The notes beneath the pieces were generated by a model. That model was not told the origin of the DNA and did no database searches. It worked only from the letters and a program-made list of their open reading frames with translations. Of a stretch of 64,000 bases of DNA, positions 1-10,800 are shown one piece after another (position 1 is the first letter of the stretch; each line of letters starts with the position of its first letter). The position numbers were made by a program, and so were the translations under genes. This stretch comes from Gracilariopsis chorda (taxonomy: Eukaryota > Rhodophyta > Florideophyceae > Gracilariales > Gracilariaceae), in contig NBIV01000136.1 of the NCBI GenBank assembly GCA_003194525.1, forward strand, positions 1 to 64,000, written 5' to 3'.

Positions 1-1525
1 AGAGGCAAAAACGGGAGTGATCATCGATGAATGTGACGAAGTAGCGTGAACCTCCCAAGGAACCTACTTGGATTGGACCACAAATGTCCGAATGCACTAG
101 GTCCAATGGGTGCGAAGCCCGTTCCCCCCTTGCTTGGGAGTTGGAGCACGTGTGTATATTCCCACTGCACAAGAGTACACACATCATCGATTGATTCAAG
201 TCCACATTCAGCCGTGACACACAACACCGTTACGAGCCATATGTTTGATACCATCCACATTCACTTGAGCCATTCGAGATGCCATAGTGACAGGTCAGTC
301 ACAAGTGCGTTTGTCCATGTCTTCTGGTACTTCAATCGCGGTACATAGGTAGTACAGTCCTTTGATGCGACGGCCCTGGGCGATCATGGTGTTGCCTTTG
401 TATACACATACTTTGGTTTCGTCAAACACCACTCGCGCACCCAGGTCACACATCGCAGATACTGACAGCAGATGATACCTTAGATTCGGTACGTGCACTA
501 CTTCACCCAACTGGCACTTGCTCTTACGCCCTTCAAAAGCGAGATCGAGATGGACACTGCTATGACCAAGAGACACCAGCTTCGAGTCATTACCGATGCT
601 CACACCGGCAGACTCTCTTTTGCTATAACTGTCAAACATGGACTCGTCTTGCGTCATATGGGCAGTGGCACCAGAGTCAATGATCCAGTCACTGATACTT
701 TTTCCACAGAACCTGTCGCAATGAGACAAACAAAGTCAGAGTCACTGTCACATCGTCGTTTCTCGTTGCCGAGATCGGTCTGCACAGCTGGGTTTGCGGC
801 AGCACTCTGCTCTTTGCTAGCTTCGTCACGTTCTCTCTTGAAACAGTTTCTCTGGATATGCCCCTTCTTACCACAGTAGTTAGCACACCATGGAGTTTTT
901 TTCGTGACTGCGCACCGACCAAAGCCGTGTCACTTCCGGACTCCTCCTTTGCACGATCGTTCATTCGCTGTTCCTCTTGCAGCAAACGACTCTTCACAAC
1001 TCTAAAATCGAGTTTGCGATCACCAATCGTGGTGTCAATAGCGACAATGAGGTGTTCCAAACGGTCTGGTAGCCCACATAGGATTGCCATAGCGATGTCT
1101 TCTTCCTCAACCACTACGTACATCCTCTTCAGATCCGATGCAAGATGACGAACACGATTGATGAAGTGTAAACATTTTCTCATCATCTCGCATCTTGGCT
1201 GTGTAGAAGGCACGTCTTGCATTGATTCGGTTGAGCAGCGTTTTACGCTGGAACACATCGCAAATGGCTTTCCACATTTCCGCAGCAATCTCGGTAATCC
1301 CTCACATGGTCCAAATGCTCATCACTAATGCTGAGACCAATAACAGCCCTGGCCTTGGCGTCTTTTCTTCTTCCATGCTGACAACTCGTCATCTTCCGTA
1401 GGCCTGGTTGATTCAAGATGGTCATCGAAGTCCTTGAGTGCAAGTAGCAACTCAACCTTTTGCTTCCATACATGGAAGTTATCGTCGCCCAACTTTTCAA
1501 TCTTGATGCCACCGAGTGAATCCAT
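1..1525 (-). pseudogene. Copia-A2 gag-pol, broken, front half
   Basis: Front of a family A copia polyprotein, cut by the window edge. It starts at an ATG at 1525 (MDSLGG) and matches the intact A1 protein through gag, zinc knuckle, protease and into the integrase zinc region. The protease motif DSGATAHM is intact near 650-680. Frame breaks lie near 1370 (after the gag KKK), near 1290 and at the zinc knuckle (about 880-900), so no continuous product is possible. Its 5' LTR is the shared LTR at 2746-3546. The rest of integrase, RT and RNase H would lie left of base 1. Confidence 0.93.
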
Positions 1526-2745
1526 GCTTGGTAGATGTCAACAAACAGCACAGGTGCGATGAAAGACCTACGGCACTTAACTACTACAAAAATGGAAACA
1601 AAGACAACAATAACAACAAAAACAACGACAACAACAACAACAAAACTTCAATTCGGGCACCCTGACGGGAGATACTCCCTCCGCTACCCTAGGTTGTCGA
1701 CCCCTGGCCCCCAGAGATGCTCCGGGTACAAGACGTCTTCGTCCTTCTGCCTTCTCCTACGTCTAAGGAGAAGATGCCTCGCTCTCTTCGAGGCTTTCCA
1801 GAGGATGGTTAATGACCCAAGATATGCCTTCACCAAGTATAACCCTCTCTGGCCTCTTGCAAGAACTTGCGCGACCTCGCAACTGAAGCTACTATGGCAA
1901 CCAAAGTACGCTGCTAACGCGCAACCACTTAAGGTCACACGCGGCCTGATCCTAAAGAAGGAGGTCAGCCTACGCCACATCGCCTCCCCGCACAAAACGC
2001 CCAAGGGTCAGATGCACGGATCAAAAGCTCGTTATGGAATACCTTCGCAACAGCCCAAGAATCCCGACACGCAGTCAGGATCAAAACAAATAAGTCAATC
2101 ACCCGCACCAGCGCAAATACGCCACGGCACCCCGTCCACAGATGCACCCGCTGAACTTACCAGGTCTTAACGACCGTCACCGTTATCTGTCCAAATGGAC
2201 CGGTGGGAAGCCGCTCGCCAGTACACCCGCTTTGGTTCGCCGCCAGGCTCACGTCCTGGGATACCTGGATTCACCCAAAGTAACCCGGATCAACCGCTCG
2301 TCGCACTGGAAACCAGATGATGAGCAAGAAACACGAAATACAAACAACTGCTGAGCACACGATCACAGAGCCCAGACTTCGAAACTTGACCGACTCGACC
2401 TCACGGATACGACCCGACAAACGATTCAGGGATCCCAAAACACAAGATAGAGGGAGTGTCACACACAAAGTAGATAGCGATCGACAACACGGGCAACAAC
2501 GGAGGCCCAACTCAACAACGATAGGAAGTAAACGTCGAACCACTACCACCACAACGCCCTCAGGGAGGAACGCAAACCAAAAGGAGAATGACCAACACCG
2601 ACCAACAATGAAATCAAGACACCCGACGCAAAGAGGAAAGAGGAAAAAGCGGCGAAACGGATGAACGGCGGTGAGGTAGAGCGGCGACAGACGAGGGATA
2701 AGGAAAGGGATAGGGGCAGCGGTCAGTGGGGCTGGGCCCATAACC
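1526..2745 (-). other. Copia-A2 5' leader with primer-binding site
   Basis: Untranslated leader between the LTR and gag, the same 1.2-kb length as in A1 and A3. Next to the LTR (2732-2745) is the primer site; its sense strand reads GGTTATGGGCCCAG. The conserved leader block lies at about 1645-1705 in inverse orientation. An AAC-rich stretch at 1600-1650 is the complement of the GTT-rich tract just before gag in A1. I see no coding region here. Confidence 0.85.
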
Positions 2746-3546
2746 TGTTGAAAGTTGTAAGGAAGTTGAGGGGATGGAAGGGAAGTTCGCCAGCTCTAGC
2801 TTGGATTTACCTGGAGGTCCTTCAGGCACATCTTATATACCACTCTAAACTCGAATTGCGCGGGAACATAAACTACAAGGAAAACCTAAACCACTAAGCA
2901 AGGACACTCAATACTACCAATCATCATCTGACATGACATAGCCAGCTCAGCACAACCTCATTACATCAACGCACACCAACGCACCAACGTTCCGTAATAG
3001 TTACGTGCATACACATGACCATGACAAGGCACAAATTCACGACTCGAACACACGCCAGCACATGCCAACACATCACGGTAAGTCAACACGTCACGGTAAG
3101 TCGGCACGTAACCTGTGGTGTTAGTGCCATGTCATCAAGTGGCAATGCATCAAGTGGCAATGCACACAAACACCCACGTCATGAATATACCCCTGCATGT
3201 GTAAACCTGTTGACAGTGCATGCGCACCTTACCATTGTACCAACTACTGCTGTACCACTTGTACCAGGTGTCAACCACTTCACCAGTATCCCCTGCACAC
3301 AACGTACACTGCGACCACTGTAGTAGCTGGACACGTGGGTGTGTCCAACCGATCCAGTTATGCCATACCACTTGTACGCACCACGTTGCATATGTACATT
3401 TGCAGTAGCCAATCAGAAGCCAGTTTCACGTTGGGTTCGCGCACACGCGCATATGCGCTTTTGCAGAGGTACCCGTACCCTCCAAAACAGCCCATGCTCC
3501 CCGGAACATTTGGTTTTCAGTGACAGCACAGGTACTACTGCCAACA
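2746..3546 (-). repeat. LTR of family A shared by two tandem elements
   Basis: An 801-bp LTR with ends TGTTG...CAACA (sense). On its left are the primer site and leader of A2. On its right are the C-rich complement of a polypurine tract (3547-3554) and the pol end of A3. It is therefore both the 5' LTR of A2 and the 3' LTR of A3. It carries the palindrome GCGCATATGCGC at 3447-3458, the 18-bp ACTTACCGTGACGTGTTG-type repeat and a TATATAA box (inverse, near 2836). Confidence 0.92.
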
Positions 3547-3566
3547 CCCCCCCTCTGTCACTGACT

Positions 3567-5818
3567 TCAAAGGTCTAAGGGGAGCAAGCCACAGTCACCG
3601 CGGAACCTTGCCAGCTTAACTCGACCGAGCACTTTCGTCAGCATATCCGCAACCATGTCTTCCGTAGAACAGTACTGCAACTGGACGGCTTTGTCGCGTA
3701 GAGCCTCTCTGGTGAAGTGAAAGCGAATATCAATGTGCTTAGTACGCTTGTTCACAACTCCATTTCGAGCAAGGTCGATGCAACCTTGGTTGTCCACGTA
3801 CACAGTTGTGGGCTCAACCATTAGCATCACTGACTCATCCATGTGTAGTCCACTTGCGTTTCCCATGCCACTCCACAGTCGTCTCAGCCAGATCGCGTCC
3901 TTTGTCCCACTGCACAGACTCACATACTCAGCCTCAGCGCTGGACAACTACTTCCTGTTGGCGCGAACTCCAAGACACAGGAGCACCGCACATCATGAAC
4001 ACATACCCACTGCTGGACTTGCAGTTGGATGTATCACCTGCCCAGTCAGAGTCTACGTATTCATACAGCTGAGTATCAGTCGTGGTGCCATAAGTAAGTC
4101 CGAGGGAGCGAGTGCCATTGAGGTAACGCAGAACACGCTTGACCGCTTTCCAATGAGTCTCTCCAGGTTTTTCGACATACTTGGCTAGCTTGGACACTGC
4201 AAACGAGATGTCCGGTCGAGTGCCAACAGAGAGATACATCAGACAACCGATCACCTGGCGATACGGGATGTTCGTCAGAGGCTCTTCTACCTTAGTGAGG
4301 TCATCACCGGAGTCCATTGGAGTGGCCATTGGTTTGCACTGCAACATGCAAAAACGTTCTAAGACCTTACGCGTGTATGCAGACTGTGTCAGGTACAGCT
4401 GTCTTTTGGATCGATCACGATGGATCTCGAACCCAAGTACCATGCGTGCTTCACTGAGATCCTTCATCTGAAAACGTTTTGACAGTTCACGCTTTACGCG
4501 ATTTATTGTCTCCATAATTGGACTCGCAATGAGCAAGTCTTCCACATAAAGATCAATGATCACAAGCGCTCTCAGTAGCTCTCCGGTTTAGACGCACTCG
4601 TCTGCGACGTTTGGCTTCAGACCCATCCAACCCACGAGAAACAAGTACATCTTTGCAAAACACTGCCTTGATGCCTGTCGTAGCCCATAGATGGCTTTCT
4701 TGAGAAGGCATACCAAGTCCTCTTTCCCAGGTTTGATAAATCCGTCTGGCTGCTCCATGTACACAGTCTCTTCCAGGTCGCCATTCAAGAATGCAGTCTT
4801 CACATCCATCTGGTGCAGATGATAGTCCTGCACTGCTACAATGGTCAGAATCATTCTAATGGATGTGAGTTTGACCACTGGTGCATACGTCTCGGAGAAG
4901 TCTACATTTTCGATCTGCAGAAACCCTCGAGCCACCACACGAGCCTTGTACCTCACTGTCGGTTCATCGTTGTTGTCAGACTCATATTTTTGCACAAATA
5001 CCCACTTGGACGATATCACGTTGCTGTCAGCTGGCCTTGGCACTAACTCCCATGTGTCATGCTACATCAGAGACTCGTACTCACTGTTCATGGCCTTGGT
5101 CCACGCTTTTGAATCAGGACGTGACACCGCATCCGAGTATAAGGATGGGATGTCATCACTGGCAGTGAGTAGGGCAGTTCCGCGCCACCACGAGGTAGGC
5201 GCTCTACGCTCACGAGTGGATCTCCGAAGTGGTGGTGGATCTGGTACGTCTGGCTCAACTTCTGTCTCAGCTGTGGGCTCATCGTGGCCACTGCCTGAAG
5301 CTTCTTCTGGTGGAGTATCTGGTGCAGCGGGTTCAACTTGGGCAGCATCGGTGAGTGTAGTAGAGGTGGAGGTGATGTTTGATTTCGGCTTGTCCAAGAT
5401 GTCGATCCCAGCATAGTCGTCATCATTAACGTGGTCAGTACCTTGACCTGAACCACTACATTCGTCAAACCTCACATCTCTCGACACAACCACCTTCTTC
5501 TTTTGCGCATCCCACAGTTTGTAACCGTTCGATCAAGATGTGTACCCAATAAAGATCGCCTCCACGGCACGTTGCTCCAGCTTCTTCAGCTTGTGTTCCA
5601 CCACTTTGTACCAGCACTGGCTACCGAACACACGCAGATTGCTCAAGTCAGGTTCATATCCACTCCACATCTTGAGTGGTGTCACGTCACTCGGAAGGGC
5701 CTTGCAGGTGACTCGATTGCGCATATACACTGCAATGTTCAATGCTTCAGCCAAGAAGCTCTTTGGCAGTTTCTTGTGATGCAGCATCGATCTCACCAAG
5801 TCCATGAGTGTTCGGTTG
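3567..5818 (-). pseudogene. Copia-A3 pol, rear half (integrase end, RT, RNase H)
   Basis: Carries the C-terminal integrase region (5818-5100), reverse transcriptase (about 5043-4190) and RNase H (about 4190-3567) of A3, ending in LLPLDL as in A1. RT blocks such as KTAFLNGDLEETVYMEQPDG are present. The catalytic box reads YVED instead of YVDD. Stops lie near 5533 (YTS, stop), 5062 (LM, stop) and in the RT near 4570; a further frame break is near 3940. It is a decayed copy. Confidence 0.93.
5814..5818. repeat. Target-site duplication of A1, left copy (GGTTG)
   Basis: GGTTG directly before the 5' LTR of A1, repeated at 12639-12643 directly after the 3' LTR. In the uninterrupted pol sequence of A1 itself the matching site occurs once (complement of TTCAACCGAACACTC), so this is a true 5-bp duplication, the usual size for copia integrases. 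Confidence 0.95.
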
Positions 5819-6597
5819 TGTTGGCAGTAGTACCTGTGCTGTCACTGAAAACCAAATGTTCCGGGGAGCATGGGCTGTTTTAGAGGGTACCTCTGCAAAA
5901 GCGCATATGCGCGTGTGCGCGAACCCAACGTGAAACTGGCTTCTGATTGGCTACTGCAAATGTACATATGCAACGTGGTGCGTACAAGTGGTATGGCATA
6001 ACTGGATCGGTTGGACACACCCACGTGTCCAGCTACTACAGTGGTCACAGTGTACGTTGTGTGCAGGGGATACTGATGAAGTGGTTGACACCTGGTACAA
6101 GTGGTACAGCAGTGGTTGGTACAATGGTAAGGTGCGCATGCACTGTCAACAGGTTTACACATGCACGGGTATATTGATGACGTGGGTGTTGTGTGCATTG
6201 CCACATGATGACATGGCACTAACACCACAGGTTACGTGCCGACTTACCGTGACGTGTTGACTTACCGTGATGTGTTGGCATGTGCTGGCGTGTGTTGGAG
6301 TCGTGAATTTGTGCCTTGTCATGGTCATGTGTATGCACGTAACTATTACAGAACATTGGTGCGTTGGTGTGCGTTGGTGTAATGAGGTTGTGCTGAGCTG
6401 GCTATGTCATGTTAGATGATGATTGGTAGTATTGAGTGTCCCTGCTTAGTGGTTTAGGTTTTACTTGTAGTTGGTGTTCCCGCGCAATTCGAGTTTAGAG
6501 TGGTATATAAGATGTGCCTGAAGGACCTCCAAGTAAATCCAAGCTAGAGCTGGCGAACTTCCCTTCCATCCCCTCAACTTCCTTTCATCTTTCAACA
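5819..6597 (+). repeat. 5' LTR of Copia-A1
   Basis: A 779-bp LTR, TGTTGGCAG...TTTCAACA, with 5-bp inverted ends TGTTG/CAACA. It includes the 12-bp palindrome GCGCATATGCGC (5901-5912), a CCAAT-type box (GATTGGCTACTGCA) about 40 bp further on, two 18-bp direct repeats with CTTACCGTGA (about 6242-6277) and a TATATAA box at 6504-6510. Transcription probably starts some 25-35 bp after the TATA box; this is inferred. Confidence 0.95.
6504..6510 (+). promoter_or_regulatory. TATA box of the A1 5' LTR
   Basis: TATATAA in the context GTGGTATATAAGATG, about 90 bp before the LTR end. The same box is kept in the 3' LTR (12545-12551) and in the other LTR A copies. LTR B and D have GCTATATAAG in the equivalent place. 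Together with the upstream ATTGGTAGTATTG and GTGTCC...CTTAGTGG stretch it forms a core promoter shared by the families. Confidence 0.75.
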
Positions 6598-6612
6598 GGT
6601 TATGGGCCCAGC
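6598..6612 (+). promoter_or_regulatory. Primer-binding site, half-tRNA type (initiator tRNA-Met)
   Basis: GGTTATGGGCCCAG starts immediately after the LTR. It is complementary to CTGGGCCCATAACC, the anticodon stem-loop of eukaryotic initiator tRNA-Met, rather than to a tRNA 3' end. Drosophila copia uses the same site, primed by the 5' half of a cleaved initiator tRNA. The same site is seen in inverse form beside the LTRs at 2746, 15633, 17117, 22843, 36360 and 47764, with point changes in some. Confidence 0.88.
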
Positions 6613-7816
6613 CCCGCTGACCGCTGCCGCTATCCCTTTCCGTATCGTTCGTCTGTCGCCGCTCTCCCTCACCGCCGTTCATCCGTTTCGCTGTTGTTGC
6701 CTCTTTCGTCGTTGCGTCGGGTGTCTTGATCCCATTGTTGGTCGGTGTTGGTCATTCTCCTTGGGTTTGCGTTCCTCCCTGAGGGCGTTGTGGTGGTAGT
6801 GGTTCGACGTTTACTTCCTATCGTTGTTGAGTTGGGCCTCCGTTGTTGCCCGTGTTGTCGATCGCTATCTACTTTGTGTGTGACACTCCCTCTATCTTGT
6901 GTTTTAGGATCCCCGAGTCGTTTGTCGGGTCGTATCCGTGAGGTCGAGTCGGTCTAGTTTCGAAGTCTGGGCTCCGTGATCGTGTGCTCAGCAGTTGTTT
7001 GTTTTTCGTGTTTGTTAATCATCATCTGGTGTCCAGTGCGACGAGCGGTTGATCCGGGTTACTTTGGGTGATTCCAGGTATCCGGGGACGTGAGCCTGGC
7101 GGCTTGAACCAAAGCGGGTGTACTGTCGAGCGGCTTCCCACCGGTCCATTTGGACAGATAACGGTGACGGTCGTTAAGACCTGGTAAGTTCAGCGGGTGC
7201 ATCTGTGGACGGGGTGCCGTGGCGTACTGCGCTGGTGCGGGTGATTGAATTATTTGTTTTGATCCTGACTGCGTGTCGGGATTCTTGGGCTGTTGCGAAG
7301 GTATTCCATAACGAGCTTTTGATCCGTGCATCTGACCCTTGGGCGTTTGTGCGGGGAGGCGACGTGGCGTAGGCTGACCTCCTTCTTAGGATCAGGCCGC
7401 GTGTGACCTTAAGTGGTTGCGCGTTAGCAGCGTACTTTGGTTGCCATAGTAGCTTCAGTTGCGAGGTCGCGCAAGTTCTTGCAAGAGGCCAGAGAGGGTT
7501 ATACTTGGTGAAGGCATATCTTGGGTCATTAACCATCCTCTGGAAGCCTCGTAGAGAGCGACGCATCTTCTCCTTAGACGTAGGAGAGGGAAGACAGAAG
7601 AACACGTCTTGTACCCGGAGAATCTCCGGGGGCCAGGGGTCCGACACCCTAGGGTAGCGGAGGTAGTTTCTCCCGTCAGTGCGCCCGAATTTGAAGTTTT
7701 GTTGTTGTTGTTGTCGTTGTTTTTGTTGTTATTGTTGTCGTTGTTGCCATTTTTGTACTTCTTAAGTGCCGTAGGTCTTTCATCGCACCTGTGCTGTTTT
7801 TTGACATCTACCAAGC
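6613..7816 (+). other. Copia-A1 5' leader
   Basis: A 1.2-kb untranslated region. Only short, non-conserved frames occur, and no upstream coding region is supported. It includes a short inverted repeat GTCCA-TT-TGGAC (7144-7155), the conserved leader block (7632-7687) and a GTT-rich, low-complexity tract (about 7697-7750) shortly before gag. A leader this long usually carries packaging and translation signals; that role is inferred. Confidence 0.8.
7632..7687 (+). promoter_or_regulatory. Conserved 5'-leader block of families A, B and C
   Basis: The stretch CCAGGGGT...AGGGTAGCGGAGGTAGT...GTCAGTGCGCCCG occurs in the leaders of A2 and A3, is nearly unchanged in family B leaders (16671-16725, 22539-22590, 36054-36110, 39488-39543, 47460-47510) and is weaker in C (41167-41212). 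The proteins of A and B are strongly diverged, so a functional RNA or DNA element is likely. The start can form an AGGG...CCCT stem in both A and B with different loops. Its role is unknown. Confidence 0.7.
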
Positions 7817-10800
7817 ATGGATTCATTCGGTGGCATCAAGATTGAAAAGTTGGGCGAGGACAACTTCCATGTATGGAAGCAAAAGGTTGAGTTGCTGCTT
7901 GCACTCAAGGACCTCGATGACCATCTTGAATCAACCAGGCCTACGGACGATGACGAGTTGTCAGCATGGAAGAAGAAAGACTCCAAGGCCAGGGCTGTTA
8001 TTGGTCTCAGCATCAGTGATGAGCATTTGGACCATGTGAGGGATACCGAGAATGCTGCGGAAATGTGGAAAGCCATTTGCGATGTGTTCCAGCGTAAAAC
8101 GCTGCTCAACCGAATCAATGCAAGACGTGCCTTCTACACAGCCAAGATGCGAGATGATGAGAAAATGTTACACTTCATCAATCGTGTTCGTCATCTTGCA
8201 TCGGATCTGAAGAGCATGGACGTAGTGGTTGAGGAGGAAGACATCGCTATGGCAATCCTATGTGGGCTACCAGACCGCTTCGAACACCTCATTGTCGCTA
8301 TTGACACCACGATTAGTGATCGTAAACTCGATTTAGAGTTTGTGAAGAGTCGTTTGCTGCAAGAGGAACAGCGAATGAACGATCGTGCCAAGGAGGAGTC
8401 CGGAAGTGACACGGCTTTGGTCGGTGCGCAGTCACGAAAGAAGTCCATGGTGTGCTACTACTGTGGTAAGAAGGGGCATATCCAGAGAAACTGTTTCAAG
8501 AGACAACGTGACGAAGCTAGCAAAGAGCAGAGTGCTGCCGCAAACCCAGCTGTGCAGACCAATCTCGGCAACGAGAAACGAGGATGTGACAGTGACTCTG
8601 ACTTTGTTTGTCTCATTGCGACAGGTTCTGTGGAAGAAAGTATCAGTGACTGGATCATTGACTCTGGTGCCACCGCCCATATGACGTATGACGAGTCCAT
8701 GTTTGACAGTTATAGCAAAAGAGAGTCTGCCGGTGTGAGTATCGGCAATGACTCGAAGCTGGAGCCTTTTGGTCATGGCAGTGTCCATCTCGATCTCGCT
8801 TTTGAAGGGCGTAAGAGCAAGTGCCGGTTGGGTGAAGTAGTGCACGTACCGAAGCTAAGGTATCATCTGCTGTCAGTATCTGCGATGTGTGACCTGGGTG
8901 CGCGAGTGGTGTTTGACAAAACCAAAGTATGTGTATACAAAGGCAACACCATGATCGCCCAGGGCCGTCGCATCAAAGGACTGTACTACCTATGTACCGC
9001 GATTGAAGTACCAGAAGACATGGACAACGCACTTGTGACTAACCTGTCACTATGGCATGCTCGAATGGCTCATGTGAATGTGGATGGTATCAAACATATG
9101 GCTCGTAACGGTGTTGTGTCAGGGCTGAATGTGGACTTGAATCAATCGATGGATGTGTGTGACTCTTGTGTAGTGGGAAAATCTACACGTGCTCCAACTC
9201 CCAAGCAAGGGGGGGAACGGGCTTCGCACCCATTGGACCTAGTGCATTCGGACATTTGTGGTCCAATCCAAGTAGGTTCCTTGGGAGGTTCACGCTTCGT
9301 CACATTCATCGATGATCACTCCCGTTTTTGCTTCTTGTACATGCTCAAGACCAAGGATGAGGTGTTCCACGTGTTCGTGAAGTGGCTCAAGATGGTTCAA
9401 AATCAGAGTGACCGACATGTGAAAACCATCACCGCACGTGAGTCTGTGCTACATGCGTTACGCACAGACAATGCTGGTGAATATGTGTCAAAGAAGTTTT
9501 CACAAGAGCTTGAACGTCACGGTATTGAACATCAGCGAACGGTGCCTTACAATCCACATCAGAATGGTCTGGCCGAACGGTTCAACCGAACACTCATGGA
9601 CTTGGTGAGATCGATGCTGCATCACAAGAAACTGCCAAAGAGCTTCTGGGCTGAAGCATTGAACGTTGCAGTGTATGTGCGCAATCGAGTCACCTGCAAG
9701 GCCCTTCCGAGTGACGTGACACCACTCGAGATGTGGAGTGGATATGAACCTGACTTGAGCAATCTGCGTGTGTTCGGTAGCCGGTGCTGGTACAAAGTGG
9801 TGGACCACAAGCTGAAGAAGCTGGAGCAACGTGCCGTGGAGGCGATCTTTATTGGGTACACATCTGGATCGAACGGTTATAAACTGTGGGATGCGCAAAA
9901 GAAGAAGGTGGTTGTGTCGAGAGATGTGAGGTTTGACGAATGTAGTGGTTCAGATCAAGGTACTGACCACGTTGATGATGACGACTATGCTGAGATCGAC
10001 ATCTCGGACAAGCCGAAATCAAACATCACCTCCACCTCTACTAAACCCACCGATGCTGCCCAAGTTGAACCCGCTGCACCAGATACTCCACCAAAAGAAG
10101 CTTCAGGCAGTGGCCACGATGAGCCCACAGCTGAGACAGAAGTTGAGCCAGATGTACCAGATCCACCACCACTTCGGAGATCCACTCGTGAGCGTAGAGC
10201 GCCTACCTCGTGGTGGCGCGGCACTGCCCTACTCACTGCCAGTGATGACGTCCCATCCTCATACTCCGATGCGGTGTCACGTCCTGATTCAAAAGCGTGG
10301 ACCAAGGCCATGAACAGTGAGTACCAGTCTCTGATGGAGCATGACACATGGGAGTTAGTGCCGAGGCCAGCTGACAGCAACGTGATATCATCCAAGTGGG
10401 TATTTGTGCAAAAATATGAGGCTGGCGACAACGATGAACCGACAGTGAGGTACAAGGCTCGTGTGGTGGCTCGAGGGTTTCTGCAGATCGAAGGTGTAGA
10501 ATTCTCCGAGACGTATGCACCAGTGGTCAAATTCACATCCATTAGAATGATTCTGTCCATTGTAGCAGTGCAGGACTATCATCTGCACCAGATGGATGTG
10601 AAGACTGCATTCTTGAATGGCGACCTGGAAGAGACTGTGTACATGGAGCAGCCGGACGGATTCATCAAACCTGGGAACGAGGACTTGGTATGCCTTCTCA
10701 AGAAAGCCATCTATGGGCTACGACAGGCATCAAGGCAGTGGTTTGCAAAGATGTACTTGTTCCTCGTTGGTTGGATGGGTCTGAAGCCAAATGTCGCAGA

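Noticed and set aside
7697-7750. GTT-rich tract as a tandem-repeat gene or CRISPR-like array
   Set aside because: Simple low-complexity leader sequence with no spacers; its complement appears in every family A leader.
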